A stretch of 64,000 nt of DNA. Source: Xiphydria camelus (Eukaryota; Arthropoda; Insecta; Hymenoptera; Xiphydriidae). The notes beneath the pieces were generated by a model. The model had not been told where the DNA came from. It did no database searches and was given only the letters and a program-made list of their open reading frames with translations. Where the stretch lies: NCBI GenBank assembly GCA_963678675.1, contig OY783193.1, forward strand, positions 11,766,822-11,830,821, in the 5' to 3' direction. Positions 44,172 through 55,557 of this stretch are shown one piece after another. How positions within the stretch are numbered: the first letter of the stretch is position 1; every line of letters begins with the position of its first letter. The position numbers and the translations under genes were made by a program.

Positions 44172-45090
44172 GATAGCGTCAGCAGTCGGCTTTGAGTCTT
44201 TCCCGAGTCGCCGGCGCAAAACGTAGCACGCGTAGAGTTCGTGTAATCCTCTTAAATCTTCCCTAAATGACGTAAGCTTTCTTGCACGAGCAAACGGAGA
44301 ACTTCCTTAATAATTTTCGCGAAATTATGAAGTAATGGCCCTCGTACTCCTCCTGCACGGCTCGTCGCGTATAATATCTCTATATATTTCGAGTCCCGTT
44401 AGTTTATAATCAACACGTCGGAATCATCCAGTTTCGAGACACGTTGTATTTCAAAACGGTCCGCGCCGGGAAACGCCCACTCTTTTGAATATTACCGCGT
44501 CTAAGCGTACAAAGGCATGCGAGAGACCGCGGCTCTCTTCGGACGATCGAGATACGATGGTGTTTTGCCCGCCTCGTGTTATCGCGTACCTAGCGGTTTA
44601 GACCTCAATTCGTTCGGTGCTCGTATATTCCTGAAAATTTGACCATTCGTATGTTACAGGCTAAGATTCGGTTCCAATTTAAAAAAAAGCAGCTCGCGCA
44701 TCATCACCGAAGAAACCCGCGTAGAAAAAAAATGTACGGTAGAAATCTGGGAGAAGTTGAACCAAAAAAATATGGCTATTATTTCAATCAATTAGTTTAT
44801 GAAATTCTCTAATTATTACTAATGAACTGTATTCTAGTACCGAACAAGTAATTATAGTTTTATAATGAAGAACCCATACAACAAGATTGAATAAAAATGA
44901 TACAGGTAAAGTCGAGTAAATTTTACGTTTCAGCCGATACGAAAAAAATTGTCCGGCTGAAAATTTGGGATACGATCCGTAGCCAGACTTTTCTAGTCCA
45001 ATTTTTCCCAGATTTTCTTCATACCTTTTCCATACTTTTTTTTAACGCGGGAATCTTCAAAGTGTCTCCGATGAATAAAACGATAGAGTA
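44172..45090. other. Unassigned sequence
   Basis: No recognised gene or repeat. Confidence 0.4.
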
Positions 45091-45292
45091 GGTACACCGA
45101 GGGCGAATTGTGGATCATAGATTCATATTTTTTCAATCGTGTCGAAAATGAGCATTTTGACCGTTCGTATTACTTCGTTCCTCTCCAATGAAATACTACG
45201 AGAAATCGAAATGCTCAATTTCATCACGATTTAAGAAACACAGATCTATGATCCAATTCGCCCTGTGACCCAAATTCGCCTCGGTCTACCCT
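45091..45292. repeat. Dispersed hairpin repeat, AAAATGAGCATTTCGA family, copy 2
   Basis: The most complete copy. GTACACCGAGGGCGAATTGT at the left pairs with AATTCGCCTCGGTCTACC at the right, and AAAATGAGCATTTTGACC pairs with GAAATGCTCAATTT. ATTACTTCGTTCCTCTCC lies in the loop. It is a probable MITE with poorly defined target duplication. Confidence 0.7.
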
Positions 45293-46135
45293 GCGTGCAT
45301 ACTTCACCCGCCACCCTGCGCACGCAACGACACCTCTCGCGCATTGTCGACAAAAATCCAAAGTAGAAAGTCCACTTTTTTCCAGGCAATATTCACTGTC
45401 CGGGGAGAGAGGCCGGAGGAGGTCCGCGAGCCGCGTTTTATACACCCTCGGCAACGACGTCGACGCGTATATACCCGTTGAATGTACAGGTATATCGATC
45501 GACGCCGTCGACTCTCTCTCGACAAAAAAAGAGAGCGGCCAGTTCGATTGTCGGAATCGTAGCAGGCTCGTAATGAAAGGTGAACGGAATTGGACCCCCT
45601 GGAGCCGGAGAGCCGGAGCGCCGACTGAATATAATTAGAGGATTGGAGGGGGGGAGAAGTCGGGGGTGCGAGAGGGATGACGTAATCAAAGGGTGGACAC
45701 GAACGGGGAGGGGGTTGACACTGTGCAGGGAACGGTGGTGGGGTGCAAATTATCATTCGCCCGACGAACGAGCGAGCGAGGGTTCGACCAAACTGGACCG
45801 CGGCGACAACTTGATACCGACCGACGTCCAAGCGCGACCTGGCCGGAACCCAGGGCCTGTAGTTTTGTCATTAGCCGATAGCGTCTGCCGATAGACGACG
45901 AACGCGGGATTATTGGCCAGGATCGCCGGACGAACGGCACTCGGATGCAAATGGCTTTTGGAATCGGCTTGCCACGCTTCGACGGCGTTTGGCGTTACTT
46001 ATTCGAGGACGACGTGTAGCCGCGCGGCGATAATTTGTCGTCCTCGCGGACGACGAGATGCGCGGGAGAGGGGCGCGATTGGGATGCGGGAGTTGATGAC
46101 AATTATATACGCAGGGAAATTCTTTTTGCGAATCC
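45293..46135. other. Unassigned CpG-rich sequence
   Basis: Long overlapping frames on both strands (for example 45304-45831, minus, 175 codons) with no recognisable protein. Compositional. Confidence 0.4.
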
Positions 46136-46270
46136 ACACTGAGAAAAAGAACTTGGTCAATTTAACCAACATTTTGGATACGATGACCAAAAATGTTTGG
46201 TTGGAATATCTAAACATTTGGTTAGATTAACTGCTACATTTGGTTTAACCGATCAGCATTTTAGTAAGAA
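46136..46270. mobile_element. Partial MITE, CACTGAGAAAAAG terminus
   Basis: Begins CACTGAGAAAAAGAACTTGG and contains GTCAATTTAACCAACATTTT, GGATACGATGACC and TTTGGTTAGATTAACT. A related but diverged, right-truncated member of the GGTCAAAATGAC group. Confidence 0.6.
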
Positions 46271-46272
46271 TA

Positions 46273-46525
46273 TACTGAGAAAAAGAAATAGTCGAATCTA
46301 CTAAAAATTACTTGCGGGGCCGGAATATTAACTATTTTTTACATCGATTAAATCTTTTGTCATATTAATTTGATATTTCTTCCTTGCAATCACATACTAT
46401 TCACATGATCGTAAGGATGAGATGTTTAATTGATGCGTCAAAAAATGCCGTTCGTATAAATAAATAATTAATTACTTGCGACACCGCAAGTCATTTAGAG
46501 TAGATCTAACTAATTTTGTTTTCTC
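46273..46525. mobile_element. MITE of the CTTGCAATCACA family
   Basis: Begins TACTGAGAAAAAGAAATAG and ends TTTTGTTTTCTC before TA (46526-46527). GAATCTACTAAAAATTACTTG pairs with CAAGTCATTTAGAGTAGATC, and TTCCTTGCAATCACATACTA lies internally. It is palindromic and non-coding, abutting another MITE end (CACTGAGAAAAAAATACAGC) at 46528. Confidence 0.7.
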
Positions 46526-46571
46526 TACACTGAGAAAAAAATACAGCAAATTTGACTAAATCAACGGTTAG

Positions 46572-47080
46572 GGGTTAAATATACGAAAACGGGCGATTTT
46601 GGCCATATTTACGGCTCTATTACAATGAAACTAAAACATTTTCCTTAATTGTACTTACAGCATTTGAAAGTATCATTTTTCAATTTTCCAGTCCATTACT
46701 TGATTGTTTCTAAACGATTGTATAAAGCTAAGTTTCAGTGCAACAAGTCGATCGTGTAGGTCCACCGTTCATCGCGTCGCGCGATGAACCTGAACAATAG
46801 ACTTGTCGTACTGAAATTTGGCTTTATAAAATCGTTTAGGAACAATCAAGTAATGTATTGAGAGGTTCAAAAACAACACTTTCAAATGCTGCAAGTGCAA
46901 TGAAGAAAACATTTTTACTTTCATTGTGTAATGGAGCCATGAATATAACCAAAATCGCCCGTTTTCGTACATTTAACCTCAAGTACCTATCTCGAAATCC
47001 AGACGCGGTACGCAAATTTGAGAGTCAGATTCGTTTTTAGCGCACATCAATCTACAAGAATCACTTGATCCGATTCGAAA
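46572..47080. mobile_element. Second copy of the 674-bp foldback family
   Basis: It matches 5470-6010 in order: GGTTAAATATACGAAAAC, GGCGATTTTGGCCATAT, TTACAGCATTTGAAAGT, CATTACTTGATTGTT, then the inverse series to AGAGTCAGATTCGTTTTTAG and AGAATCACTTGATC. The centre differs (TTCATCGCGTCGCGCGATGAA). The left end is truncated by about 100 bp, so the copy is older or damaged. Confidence 0.8.
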
Positions 47081-47099
47081 TCCAGAAACAAAAATTTAC

Positions 47100-47272
47100 T
47101 TTCGTGGGCCTGTGTAAAATTGACTCGAATCGACTGCAGCCTGTTTCCTTCAAATAGCCGTTAATCGTCATTACCAAATTTATCAGTCGGAGCAACTAAT
47201 TCTGCATTCCCCCACCCGTAGACGCAGATTTAATTGAACATACCATTTTTTTTCTCTTCGCGTATGTAACCA
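47100..47272. mobile_element. MITE, GCAGCCTGTTTCCTTCAAAT family, copy 1
   Basis: It contains CGACTGCAGCCTGTTTCCTT, CAAATAGCCGTTAA and ACCAAATTTATCAGTCG, then CTGCATTCCCCCACC, and ends TTTTTTTCTCTTCGCG before TA. The core is the inverse of that at 48625-48705. The left end is poorly defined. Confidence 0.6.
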
Positions 47273-47274
47273 AA

Positions 47275-47336
47275 CACGCTTAACTATTGTAGATGCATTT
47301 TGTTACAATACTTTAACCTGATTATTTCTCTCACTG
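47275..47336. mobile_element. MITE end fragment, GGTCAAAATGAC family
   Basis: The inverse of the family's left end: CAGTGAGAGAAATAATCAGG, then GTTA...AAAATGCATCTAC...GTTAAGCGTGTTTGGTTA. Only about 60 bp is kept. Confidence 0.5.
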
Positions 47337-48560
47337 CATCGAAAATCCACATATATTCCAAAACTCGACGGAAGTAGTCGCGATTTACGATAACAGATCT
47401 CATAAAGCGCGCATATAGAGAGTCCGGCGTCGAAAACGCGAGAAGCTCCACGATTTATTCCATGTAAAAGAGGAGGCGCCAGAAATTTGAAGGTTTCGTA
47501 CAACGGCCCGCGTCGCGAATGACTTTCTTGCCGATGATCGATGGCTCCACCCCGTACACCGCTCCACGCGTGGAATCGCCCGTACGTTATTGCGCGCGCT
47601 CCGGAGCGAAAGGTTCCGGATGCTGCGGAATACGACGCAGCGGGGGAGTTGTAGCGAAGGGCGGCGCGCGTAAGGGGAGTAATATCTACATGTAAATATG
47701 AAAAACGATATTTTTCGAATCATTCGTTACTGTTTGGCGTGTATTATTTATTCCGCTCTCTCGCTCGTACGGTTTCGCTCGCGTTCGATCACCGCGCGCG
47801 CGCGCGCGCTCGAGCGACAGCCCGGCGAAGTGTTGTCCGCGATAATCGACGAGTCGCCGATAATTGTCGGGCCGCGCCTCGCGCCGATCGGACGGGTGAT
47901 TCCGCCCCGCGCCGCTCGGATGTCCGCCATTTTTTTCGAGCTAATCGAAGCCCCGACGAAAATTAAAACGCCAAATCTTTCACCCGAATATCGCGGGAAA
48001 AACGTTTTTCACCGCGGACGATACTTTGGCCGCGAGCGCGACGCCGACGGACGATCCTTTCTAGGCGCGTTCGGCTTCGAATACTCGCGGGAGCGATTCC
48101 GAATACAGCTGTACCGGCGGAAGACGGTAAAAATCCCATTAAAATTCCATTATGATCAACTTCTGACTGCCTGCCGAGGCCCGTATCTCGCGTCGGTTGC
48201 GAGCATTCGCGTTCGCGCGGCGAAACTCTTTCGATCGGTTAAATATTCAGAAAAAGGAAATTTACGTTCGTTCGGTTTCGATGGCAACGCCTCGATCTTG
48301 GAAGGAAATTCGCCGGCCTTCCGCTCGCAGACCGTTTCGCGCGGGAATGGGTCGGTTTTGGAATTGCTTCTCGCAGAAGAGAAAGACTCATCAGCATCTT
48401 AAAGGGATAGGATAATCGTCCATGGACCCGGCACTCGGATTTAGACATAAACGTTAGGTCGATTCTAAATTCCCTCATTGACGATCCGACATCGATTATC
48501 ACCCCGTACCAACTTACATTTCGGTTTTGTCCTACAAAAAGAGGTCTTTCGATCCGCTTA
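47337..48560. other. Unassigned GC-rich sequence with the longest open frame
   Basis: A 234-codon frame (47698-48402, +) runs through CGCGCGCGCG-type sequence. No domain, signal peptide or family resemblance is visible. Low stop density in CpG-rich DNA is enough to explain it. Confidence 0.35.
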
Positions 48561-48779
48561 CACTGTGTGAGAACAAGAATAATATATTCTATTAAATCGG
48601 CGTCAATGAATGCTGAATTATTCACTTCGACTGATAAATTTGGTTATAGCAATTAACGGCTATTTGAAGGAAACCAGGCTGCAGTCCATTCGAGTCAATT
48701 ATTAGTCCGAGTAACTACATATGCATTACCCACCAGCAACCGCCGATTTGCTTAAACCTGCTGAACATTTTTCTCGGTG
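48561..48779. mobile_element. TA-flanked MITE, GCAGCCTGTTTCCTTCAAAT family, copy 2
   Basis: A 219-bp element flanked by TA (48559-48560 and 48780-48781), with ends CACTGTGTGAGAAC and ATTTTTCTCGGTG. The core (CGACTGATAAATTTGGT to GGTTTCCTTCAAATAGCC on the minus strand) is inverted relative to copy 1, while the right flank sequence is in the same orientation, so the core has flipped between copies. Confidence 0.7.
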
Positions 48780-48781
48780 TA

Positions 48782-49633
48782 TACACGGGGACTTCGTCAT
48801 TCGATAAAATGTTCTCGGTAAGAACTTCCCTCCGTCCCGACCACCGTCGCTTCTTCGCCACTTGGCAGGATTTCGAGGACCATTAACATTACAGCGAATT
48901 GCCCGTGCAGAGCCGAGTCGGAGTTTGCATATTGATGGCCTCTGCGTGATTGCGGGGATGAAAGGGTTGCGAGCGAGTCGAAGTGCGGTGGTGGCGGCGG
49001 CGCGGTGGGAAGGATGTCGACGCGAACGCGCGGCGGGGGGCGATGAGTTCCACCGTTCTAATGCTATCGATTTTGGTGCTTAGCATAATGAGGATAGGCG
49101 GTGCCAGATAACGCCGCCGCGAAATGGAAATGGGAGCGTTCGATGTCGAGGAAGGGTTCCCCGTTTGACAGCGGCGGCAGACGAGCCCGACGACTAATGG
49201 TCGTCGTGCCACTACGTACCTACACCTACACCGCCTGCTCCGCGGTGGCTACCTATACGATTCCCACGCGGTTGCAGAAAGAGGGAGGGGGGAGAGAGTC
49301 CTACGCGAGAGTTCCGACGAATTAACCGGTTTCCTATCGGCCGGCTAATCGCCCCGTCTTTCACGGCGGATTATCAGGTCGAATGCGCGCCGCGCGTCCT
49401 TCCGCGCGCGCGCAGTTTCTACTCCCCGCCGGCGAACGCGTCTTTTCTTCCTTTCCCTTCCGAGAAAGGCGCGCGCGTTCCACCACCGGCGGGCACGGCT
49501 GATTCACGAGGAGAAATTTAATTAATGTAATCCGCGGGACCATTAATACGCGTTTTCGCGATACACAGCGCGCGTGTTGGAGTCTCACGACTGTACTGCG
49601 GGACGCGAGGAAAGGCGTGTTCGGACACTGCCA
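48782..49633. other. Unassigned CpG-rich sequence
   Basis: No recognised feature. Confidence 0.4.
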
Positions 49634-49860
49634 TACTGTTAAAAATGTTCGAAAAATTAAAAGACTTTAATGCACAAAAGTATCGTAAAATTACAAATCA
49701 AAGTATATTGAAAATTATTAATAGAGTTATATCTTAAATTTTTGATGTGAATATTGTAATTATCTCATACATTCTTAAAATTATAATCGAAGTTTGTCAT
49801 TTTCAGAACATCGTATTTTAAAATTAAGAGTAGATATATATTCTTAAATTTTCAATTTTT
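49634..49860. mobile_element. Truncated relative of the 38264 element
   Basis: TACTGTTAAAAATGTTCG, AATTACAAATCA, GTATATTGAAAATTATTAA and TTCTTAAAATTATAAT-GAAGT follow the order at 38266-38450. Sequence identity fades after about 49840, so only the left 200 bp is present. Confidence 0.7.
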
Positions 49861-50669
49861 TGCAAAAATTGAAATCCTCAGAATCAGACCTTTGATCACA
49901 CTGTGTTTGATGTATTTTTTTCCGGTAATTCCGAGAATACTTAACAGATTTTTTAAGCAAATTTTAAAAGAACACTGAGATATCGATAATTTTCTGAAGA
50001 AAAAAAAAACATGCATAAAATTACTATCTTATATTTCCATTGAGGTATCGACCTAATAACCATACTTTTCGTAATCAGCGCGAAAAAATAGGAAAATAAT
50101 GGACTTATTTATGAAAGAGGTGATTGAGTTACTGCACTTTGTAGAGTCGAATAATTTTCTTTACGAATCAACTCAATTTTTCATCAATTTTATGCATGCA
50201 AACGATCTCCTACAAAACTCGAGAAAAGAAGAAACGCTTGCCGAATACCTAAGACTTTAATTCCTCGGAACCCACGAAAAAATGCAAGAGTTCAATCTGA
50301 CGTGCAATATAAGGGTTGTCGAAGTGGAGCCTGCACGAATCCAACCTTTTTCTCCGCGCGTAATTTGCATAAGTGAATCAAGGGAGAGAAGCGGGAGGCA
50401 CATCTCCTGCTGGCACAGAAAGACGTAGGCTCGAAATAACAGGGCCTCGCACAAGCGTCATTAGAAATTATTAGAGGCTATACTTAAAATCAAGAGTCTT
50501 TCAGCCGATGAATGGCTGATGATTAAGAAGGCGAGATTATCAGGAGGATCGCGAGGAAGTAAGTTTAATTAGTGGAGGAAGGAGGAACTCTAAGAAAAGG
50601 ACGGGCGGATCGAGGGAGCTGAAGCCGTTCCTTGCGACGAGGCGTGACGATCATTATACCCGTTTCTTT
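49861..50669. other. Unassigned sequence
   Basis: AT-rich to 50250, then mixed. No recognised feature. Confidence 0.4.
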
Positions 50670-51290
50670 AAGAATCGATCGAGGGATGCTGTACTGAGAG
50701 CAAAGATACTTTTATACGGCTCAAATAAATCATTAATTCGATCAAATATATCTTTGTACCGATTGAAATCAATTTTCTTAAGAATTTGTACTTAAATACA
50801 TCATTTTCCTGAATATATATATTGTACATACCAGAGAAATAATAAGTATTATGCGGACATGCTTTCTGTCGTTCCGGTGCAATAATTGTAACCATATAAA
50901 CTGGAACTGCACGAATGCATACGTATAGAGAAGAACCGGTTGGCAACATTTTATTACACAACATCTAGAAACTCTCTCGGTCTATTTAAGAATCGATCGA
51001 GGACACTAGATTAAAGACAGAGACGAGACTTATTTGGAGGTAATAAATTTAAAGTGGAGAAAGAAAGAGAGTCGACGCTTGCCCAGTTTTCGAGTTTACG
51101 CGAAAATAAACGTAATACCCCCTTCGCGCGCCCAGTGATTCCCATATGCCCGGGTAATGTTTTGCGAATGCGCTTTTTGTCGTTTCAGCGCAGCAGTTGC
51201 AGCGACATAAAGCACGTCTGCGTGCATACACAGAAACGAGCCGGTCAGTGGCATTTTACAATGTCCGAGCACTCCGGCCAAAATCGACCC
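50670..51290. repeat. Diverged direct duplication, about 318-bp spacing
   Basis: TTTAAGAATCGATCGAGG occurs at about 50670 and 50988. TTCTGTCGTTCCGGTGCA, GCACGAATGCATACGTA and GCAACATTTTATTACA in the first copy correspond to TTTTGTCGTTTCAGCGCA, GCACGTCTGCGTGCATAC and GGCATTTTACAATG in the second. It is an old tandem duplication, or two copies of an unknown repeat. Confidence 0.55.
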
Positions 51291-51640
51291 CGATAACTTT
51301 TTAATCGCTCTCATTATGCAGCGCAATTGCGCGCCTCGTAGTGGCATCGCACCGAGCCGCGCTGCGTGCACCGCTTTCATATATTTTAATTCGATCGTAA
51401 CGAACTTTTAACGCGTTTCTCAATGCAATTTTATCTGTCCAAAATTGTTTGCCCTGTTCGTGTGTGCCAATTTCATATTCCAACATTCGATACCACATAA
51501 TGAAGCAATTACAATTCTTTTATTACAGGAAGACGGAAAATCTTAAATTGTGTCACTCTGTAGTTTTTGACTGGAGACACGTGATATAAATAATTTTCTC
51601 CCTAATACAAGGTTCGTTATCTCGCGTATAGATAGAGCGA
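51291..51640. other. Unassigned sequence
   Basis: No recognised feature. Confidence 0.4.
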
Positions 51641-51887
51641 CAATTGAGGGCTTTGGAATAAAAGGGATTCAAGTGACTTTTCCTATATACGGACTTAAGT
51701 GCAGATTTAGGTACCTTATGTGCCAATTTAGTTAGTATAAAAAGGTTTCCTGCTTTGAGCTCCATCTATTACATGAGATGACATGCATAGATCCTGAATT
51801 TTTTAAATCCAAATAACCTAAATCTGCACTTAAGTCCATATATAAGAAAAGGCACTTGGATCCCTTTTATTCAAAGGCCCTCAATTG
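51641..51887. mobile_element. 247-bp foldback MITE with CAATTGAGGGC ends
   Basis: Arms of 72 bp (51641-51712 and 51816-51887) pair nearly perfectly from CAATTGAGGGCTTTGG through AAAAGGGATTCAAGTG and GGACTTAAGTGCAGATTTAG. The loop of about 103 bp is AT-rich. No secure target duplication is visible. High arm similarity suggests a fairly recent origin. Confidence 0.75.
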
Positions 51888-52144
51888 TAAATAAATGCAT
51901 GGGGGCACCCACCGTGTTGGTCGACGCAGAGGAGGGCCTTCCCGTCCTCCCTGCTTCCCTGTATAAAAGATTCGCGCTCACTTCGTGTATCTATTAGCTA
52001 CAACGTCGAATCAATTTCGAAAAATATCATCAGTCTCCGCTAAAGCGACTAACCTCTGCAACAGAAAGAAAAATATTTTCATGAATTACGAGCGAATGAG
52101 TAAACTAATTTAAACGTATCATACGTCTCTCAAACACTTTAATA

Positions 52145-52409
52145 CACTCAGAGAAAAATCAGGTTCAAAGAACCATAAATTAACCAGAAATCGTGGTCGA
52201 ATTTTGCGGGGTCGAAAATAATTATTTATTTTGTACCAATGAAATTTTTTAATACGAGTACCTACATCAATTATATAGCTCTTCCTTAGGTACAATTATA
52301 TGAAATAGCACGTGATTGCAAGATAGAAATATCCAATTAATATGAAAAAAGATCAAATTGATGTAAATAAATAATTACTTGCGACCCCGCTAATTTCTTT
52401 TTCCTCGCG
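52145..52409. mobile_element. TA-flanked MITE, AACCAGAAATCRTGGTCGA type
   Basis: A 265-bp element flanked by TA (52143-52144 and 52410-52411), beginning CACTCAGAGAAAAATCAGG and ending TCTTTTTCCTCGCG. Its left part (AACCATAAATTAACCAGAAA) matches the element hosting the mariner at 55335. Its right part (AATTACTTGCGACCCCGC, GATTGCAAGATAGAAATATC) matches the inverse of the CTTGCAATCACA family. It is a chimera of two families. Confidence 0.7.
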
Positions 52410-52411
52410 TA

Positions 52412-53078
52412 TACTATGCCGAAATATAGAAATTATATCTCTGAAAAATGTCTGCAGCCGATAATGGCTAGACGTCGTGTTATTGATACAGGAAACGGAG
52501 CAGGATTAACGTGTCCATGCGGTATTCACTTCGCCGTCATTACTTGCGCAGGCACGTTCCACCGAAACGTGCAGTGTTCAATTAAAATGATTCGTTCTAA
52601 GAAGGCGAAATCCTCTTCGCCCCTCGCACTTACCCCCGGGGCTCCCTTAATTCACCCTTCGCCGCGTCCACCCTCTCTCATTACAAACCTTTCAATCTCG
52701 AGTCCGCGTTGGAGTACGATCGCGCGCGCACGTACGTGCGCTAGGGTGTATCTCATTTTTTTAACATAGGTATATAAGCTGCGCCCGCTGATGAAAATCC
52801 CAGCTGTGGCGACGCATATTACAAATTTTCAGTTCCGTCGAAACGAAATGTGTTTGCGGCTATTTTATTTTCTTTCCCTTGCGGCTACCGTGCGATTCCA
52901 ATTTTTTCATCTCGTCTGGTTTTGCCGAAATGAGAGCATGCTCGTGAAAAAATGAATGTCATGCAAAACCTGTATAGCCTTATATTCCTCGCGAAAATTC
53001 CTGCCTACGATTTTTTGCTCGAAGTCAAGCAATTTTTGAATCCCAAAACATATGAAAATCTTTCAAACCGCCCACGCA
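52412..53078. other. Unassigned sequence
   Basis: A 117-codon frame (52416-52769) is unrecognised. No other feature. Confidence 0.4.
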
Positions 53079-53340
53079 CACCGAGAAAAGTAACTCGGTC
53101 AAAATGACAGAACGCATCTAGTCAAACGAGTTCAGTTATTCTAACAGAAAAATTAGTAAGTCGAATCAAACATTCGGTTATTCTGACTACGCGTTCGGTT
53201 AGAATAACTACGCGTCTAATTATTCTAACCAGAAAATGGTCAATCAAACCAAACAGATTGAGAATTCACATTTCACCAGACGGTTTGGTTATAAAGTCTC
53301 CAAGATTTCAGTTCAATTGACCGGGCTATTTTTCTCAGAG
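53079..53340. mobile_element. Intact MITE of the GGTCAAAATGAC family
   Basis: A 262-bp element with ends CACCGAGAAAAGTAAC and CTATTTTTCTCAGAG, flanked by CA on both sides (53077-53078 and 53341-53342), probably a mutated or alternative dinucleotide target. It contains GGTCAAAATGACAGAACGCA, TAGTTATTCTAACCAGAAA-type blocks and CCAGACGGTTTGGTTAT. The two halves pair imperfectly. Confidence 0.75.
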
Positions 53341-53342
53341 CA

Positions 53343-55334
53343 GTCCCGCCAACTACGTAAATGAATTTTAAAAATCCTCGTCATTTTGCGTTCTCAAGAG
53401 AAATTCGATTTCGCACAAACGAGTGACTTTACAACCGCTCCGTACATAAAAGTACTCGATCATCCCCCACACCTCCTTCCGCAAGCGCGCGTCACCCCGA
53501 CAACCATAAAAATATAACAACCCGACTTCTCCCCGGCGAGAGTAAAGCGCCTCTCACGGGCGTCCGCTCCTCTCCTTGCAAGACAATTCTCACTTCCGGT
53601 CCTCAACGGTAATGCCGGCGCTGTAACGGCGGTCCAAGCGGTAGTTGGCGACGATCAATGTTGCGGAACGAAGTTAGCGATAACTTTATTGTAATAAGAT
53701 GACCCGCGCGCGCGCGCTCGTCGAGGTCGTGAACGAGGGCGAGGGGGTGCGGGTGGACACTGCCGCGCGCCCGTGCGTGTGCGCGAGTCGGTAAGTGAGA
53801 AGGGTGCCGGACTCGCCTGCTGGTAGAAGATCATTATGAGCTTGGGTTACCATGGCTACCAACGCGGCGATCCGAACCCCCAAAGAGGGGAACGCCGCGC
53901 GAGATGGTCAGCCAAGTATCGCATTTGACTTTACAACCGATTCTATTCCCCCGATTGTTATGCTTATGTCTCCCTCGGCTCCATCTACATAACGCTCTGG
54001 AATTCTATTCCGCGGCCTCGTCCGCCGCGTCCATCGCCGCTTTGAATTCATGCGAGGTCCTGGCGATGGATCCCGATGCGGGGATCCTTCGGCTCTCGCC
54101 GAGCGGGAGCCTCCGGCCCGGCGGCGGCGGCGTCGTCGCGACGCTGTCACAACAAGAAGGTGGATGTGATAACTGTGTCAGCGGTCGGGCCACGATTACC
54201 GTCTTTCTTCGTACTTGCGCGCGAACTTACGCGATTGAGAGGCGAGAGAGCGCGTGATAAAGAGGAAGGGGTAGAGCGAGATCGCTTTTACGAAACAACG
54301 AGGGGAGTTGCCACGTCGTTTTCTTGATGGTGAAGTAACGATTTGTACCGAGCTGTTGTTTCGATGTTGCGCGATATTTCAGTCGTTAAAAAACCGCAAT
54401 AATTTTGCCTTCACGCGACTCGAGGAAATTGAAAAATACGCGGAAGATGATAACATTAAGCGAACACCCAAAACCATGTCGAGAACTTGAAACAAACGTA
54501 GTTTACTGCACTTCGAAGGGACGCGGAAGATTTTACACGATGGGATCGAAGTTTCCGATTTTTTTACGCGATCACAACCCTTGCCTCGCGAAATTTTCGA
54601 ATGTATGTGAGTGCGCGATATAGGTACACTTTTCACGATGCGTTTAACGCGGACACCTGGCCTTTGTTTTCCTTCGGGCGATCCATCATGTCGTCTGTCA
54701 TCGTTGTTGCCTTACAAACGCCGGCGCGCGTGTTCGCGTTTGACAACGATGTACGGGGAATGTTGAATAAAAGGGGCGAGAACGGCGCGGGCGCGGGTAT
54801 AAATTTTTCCGCGTATGCGGGAGAATCAGGTAACTCCGACCGCCTGTGGACTTTTTTGAGTGTCGTTTTTTCTACTCGATATTTTTTTACCTGCGCCGAG
54901 CTTCAATTAATTATGTATTCGGTAGAGAAAAGCGTACGGGAAAAAACGCGTCGCATGGAACGGTCCTGCCATCGATTCTCGGCGTTCAGCGATCGGGAAA
55001 TTTTTGAAAAATTCAGAATATCGTCGGGGAATTTCGCGCGTCACGGAAAAATGAGATTTTCCCGAAAGTCAAGGCTCTGAAAATTGCGAAGATTTCCGTC
55101 GTACCAACGGCGTCGTTCACCTGTTGCGCGGGCAGACGCGGTGAACTTACGCGAGAGTTTTCACGTCGTCGTTTTATCCGAGTTAATGGAAGTGGCGAAC
55201 GCCGTCCTCCCAACTGATACTCTTCCTGGAAATAAATGAAGGGAAAGTGCAGTCGGTACAGCGTGGCGCGTTGTACGTGAAGTATTTCAGTACGCCCGGA
55301 TAAAATGAGAAAAGTCTCACGATGTTGGTAACCA
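53343..55334. other. Unassigned CpG-rich sequence with a candidate 5' exon
   Basis: A dense CpG block (53480-54270). A 92-nt frame from ATG at 53699 ends at GAGTCG|GTAAGTGAG (GT at 53791), a strong donor match. A 159-codon frame (54601-55080) is unrecognised. No exon is confirmed. Confidence 0.3.
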
Positions 55335-55557
55335 CACTCAGAAAAAAATCGGGTCGAAGGCACCATAATTTAACCAGAAATCATGGTCGATATTGGCGCC
55401 AATCATAATTCTATAGTTCTGTTGATCCGTGAGATTCTACGAGGGTGTATCAAATATAAACGGGATTCGTTTTGTAAAAATTCTAACTTTATTTCATTAA
55501 GTTTAGAAACGTATATTATTTTTCTACATAGTCTCCCGCCCTAGAAATACATTTTTC

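Noticed and set aside
45304..45831. 175-codon minus-strand frame
   Set aside because: Overlapped by several other open frames on both strands; Pro/Arg/Ser-rich compositional peptide with no known family.
47698..48402. Longest open frame (234 codons, +)
   Set aside because: It runs through CGCG-rich simple sequence, has no recognisable domain and overlaps an opposite-strand frame; low stop-codon density in GC-rich DNA explains it.
51962..51990. TATAAAAG followed by TCACTT as a core promoter
   Set aside because: The spacing from TATA to the initiator-like word is only about 18 bases, too short for a canonical core promoter, and nothing recognisable follows.
54601..55080. 159-codon plus-strand frame
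   Set aside because: No recognised motif; starts and stops are not accompanied by gene-like signals.
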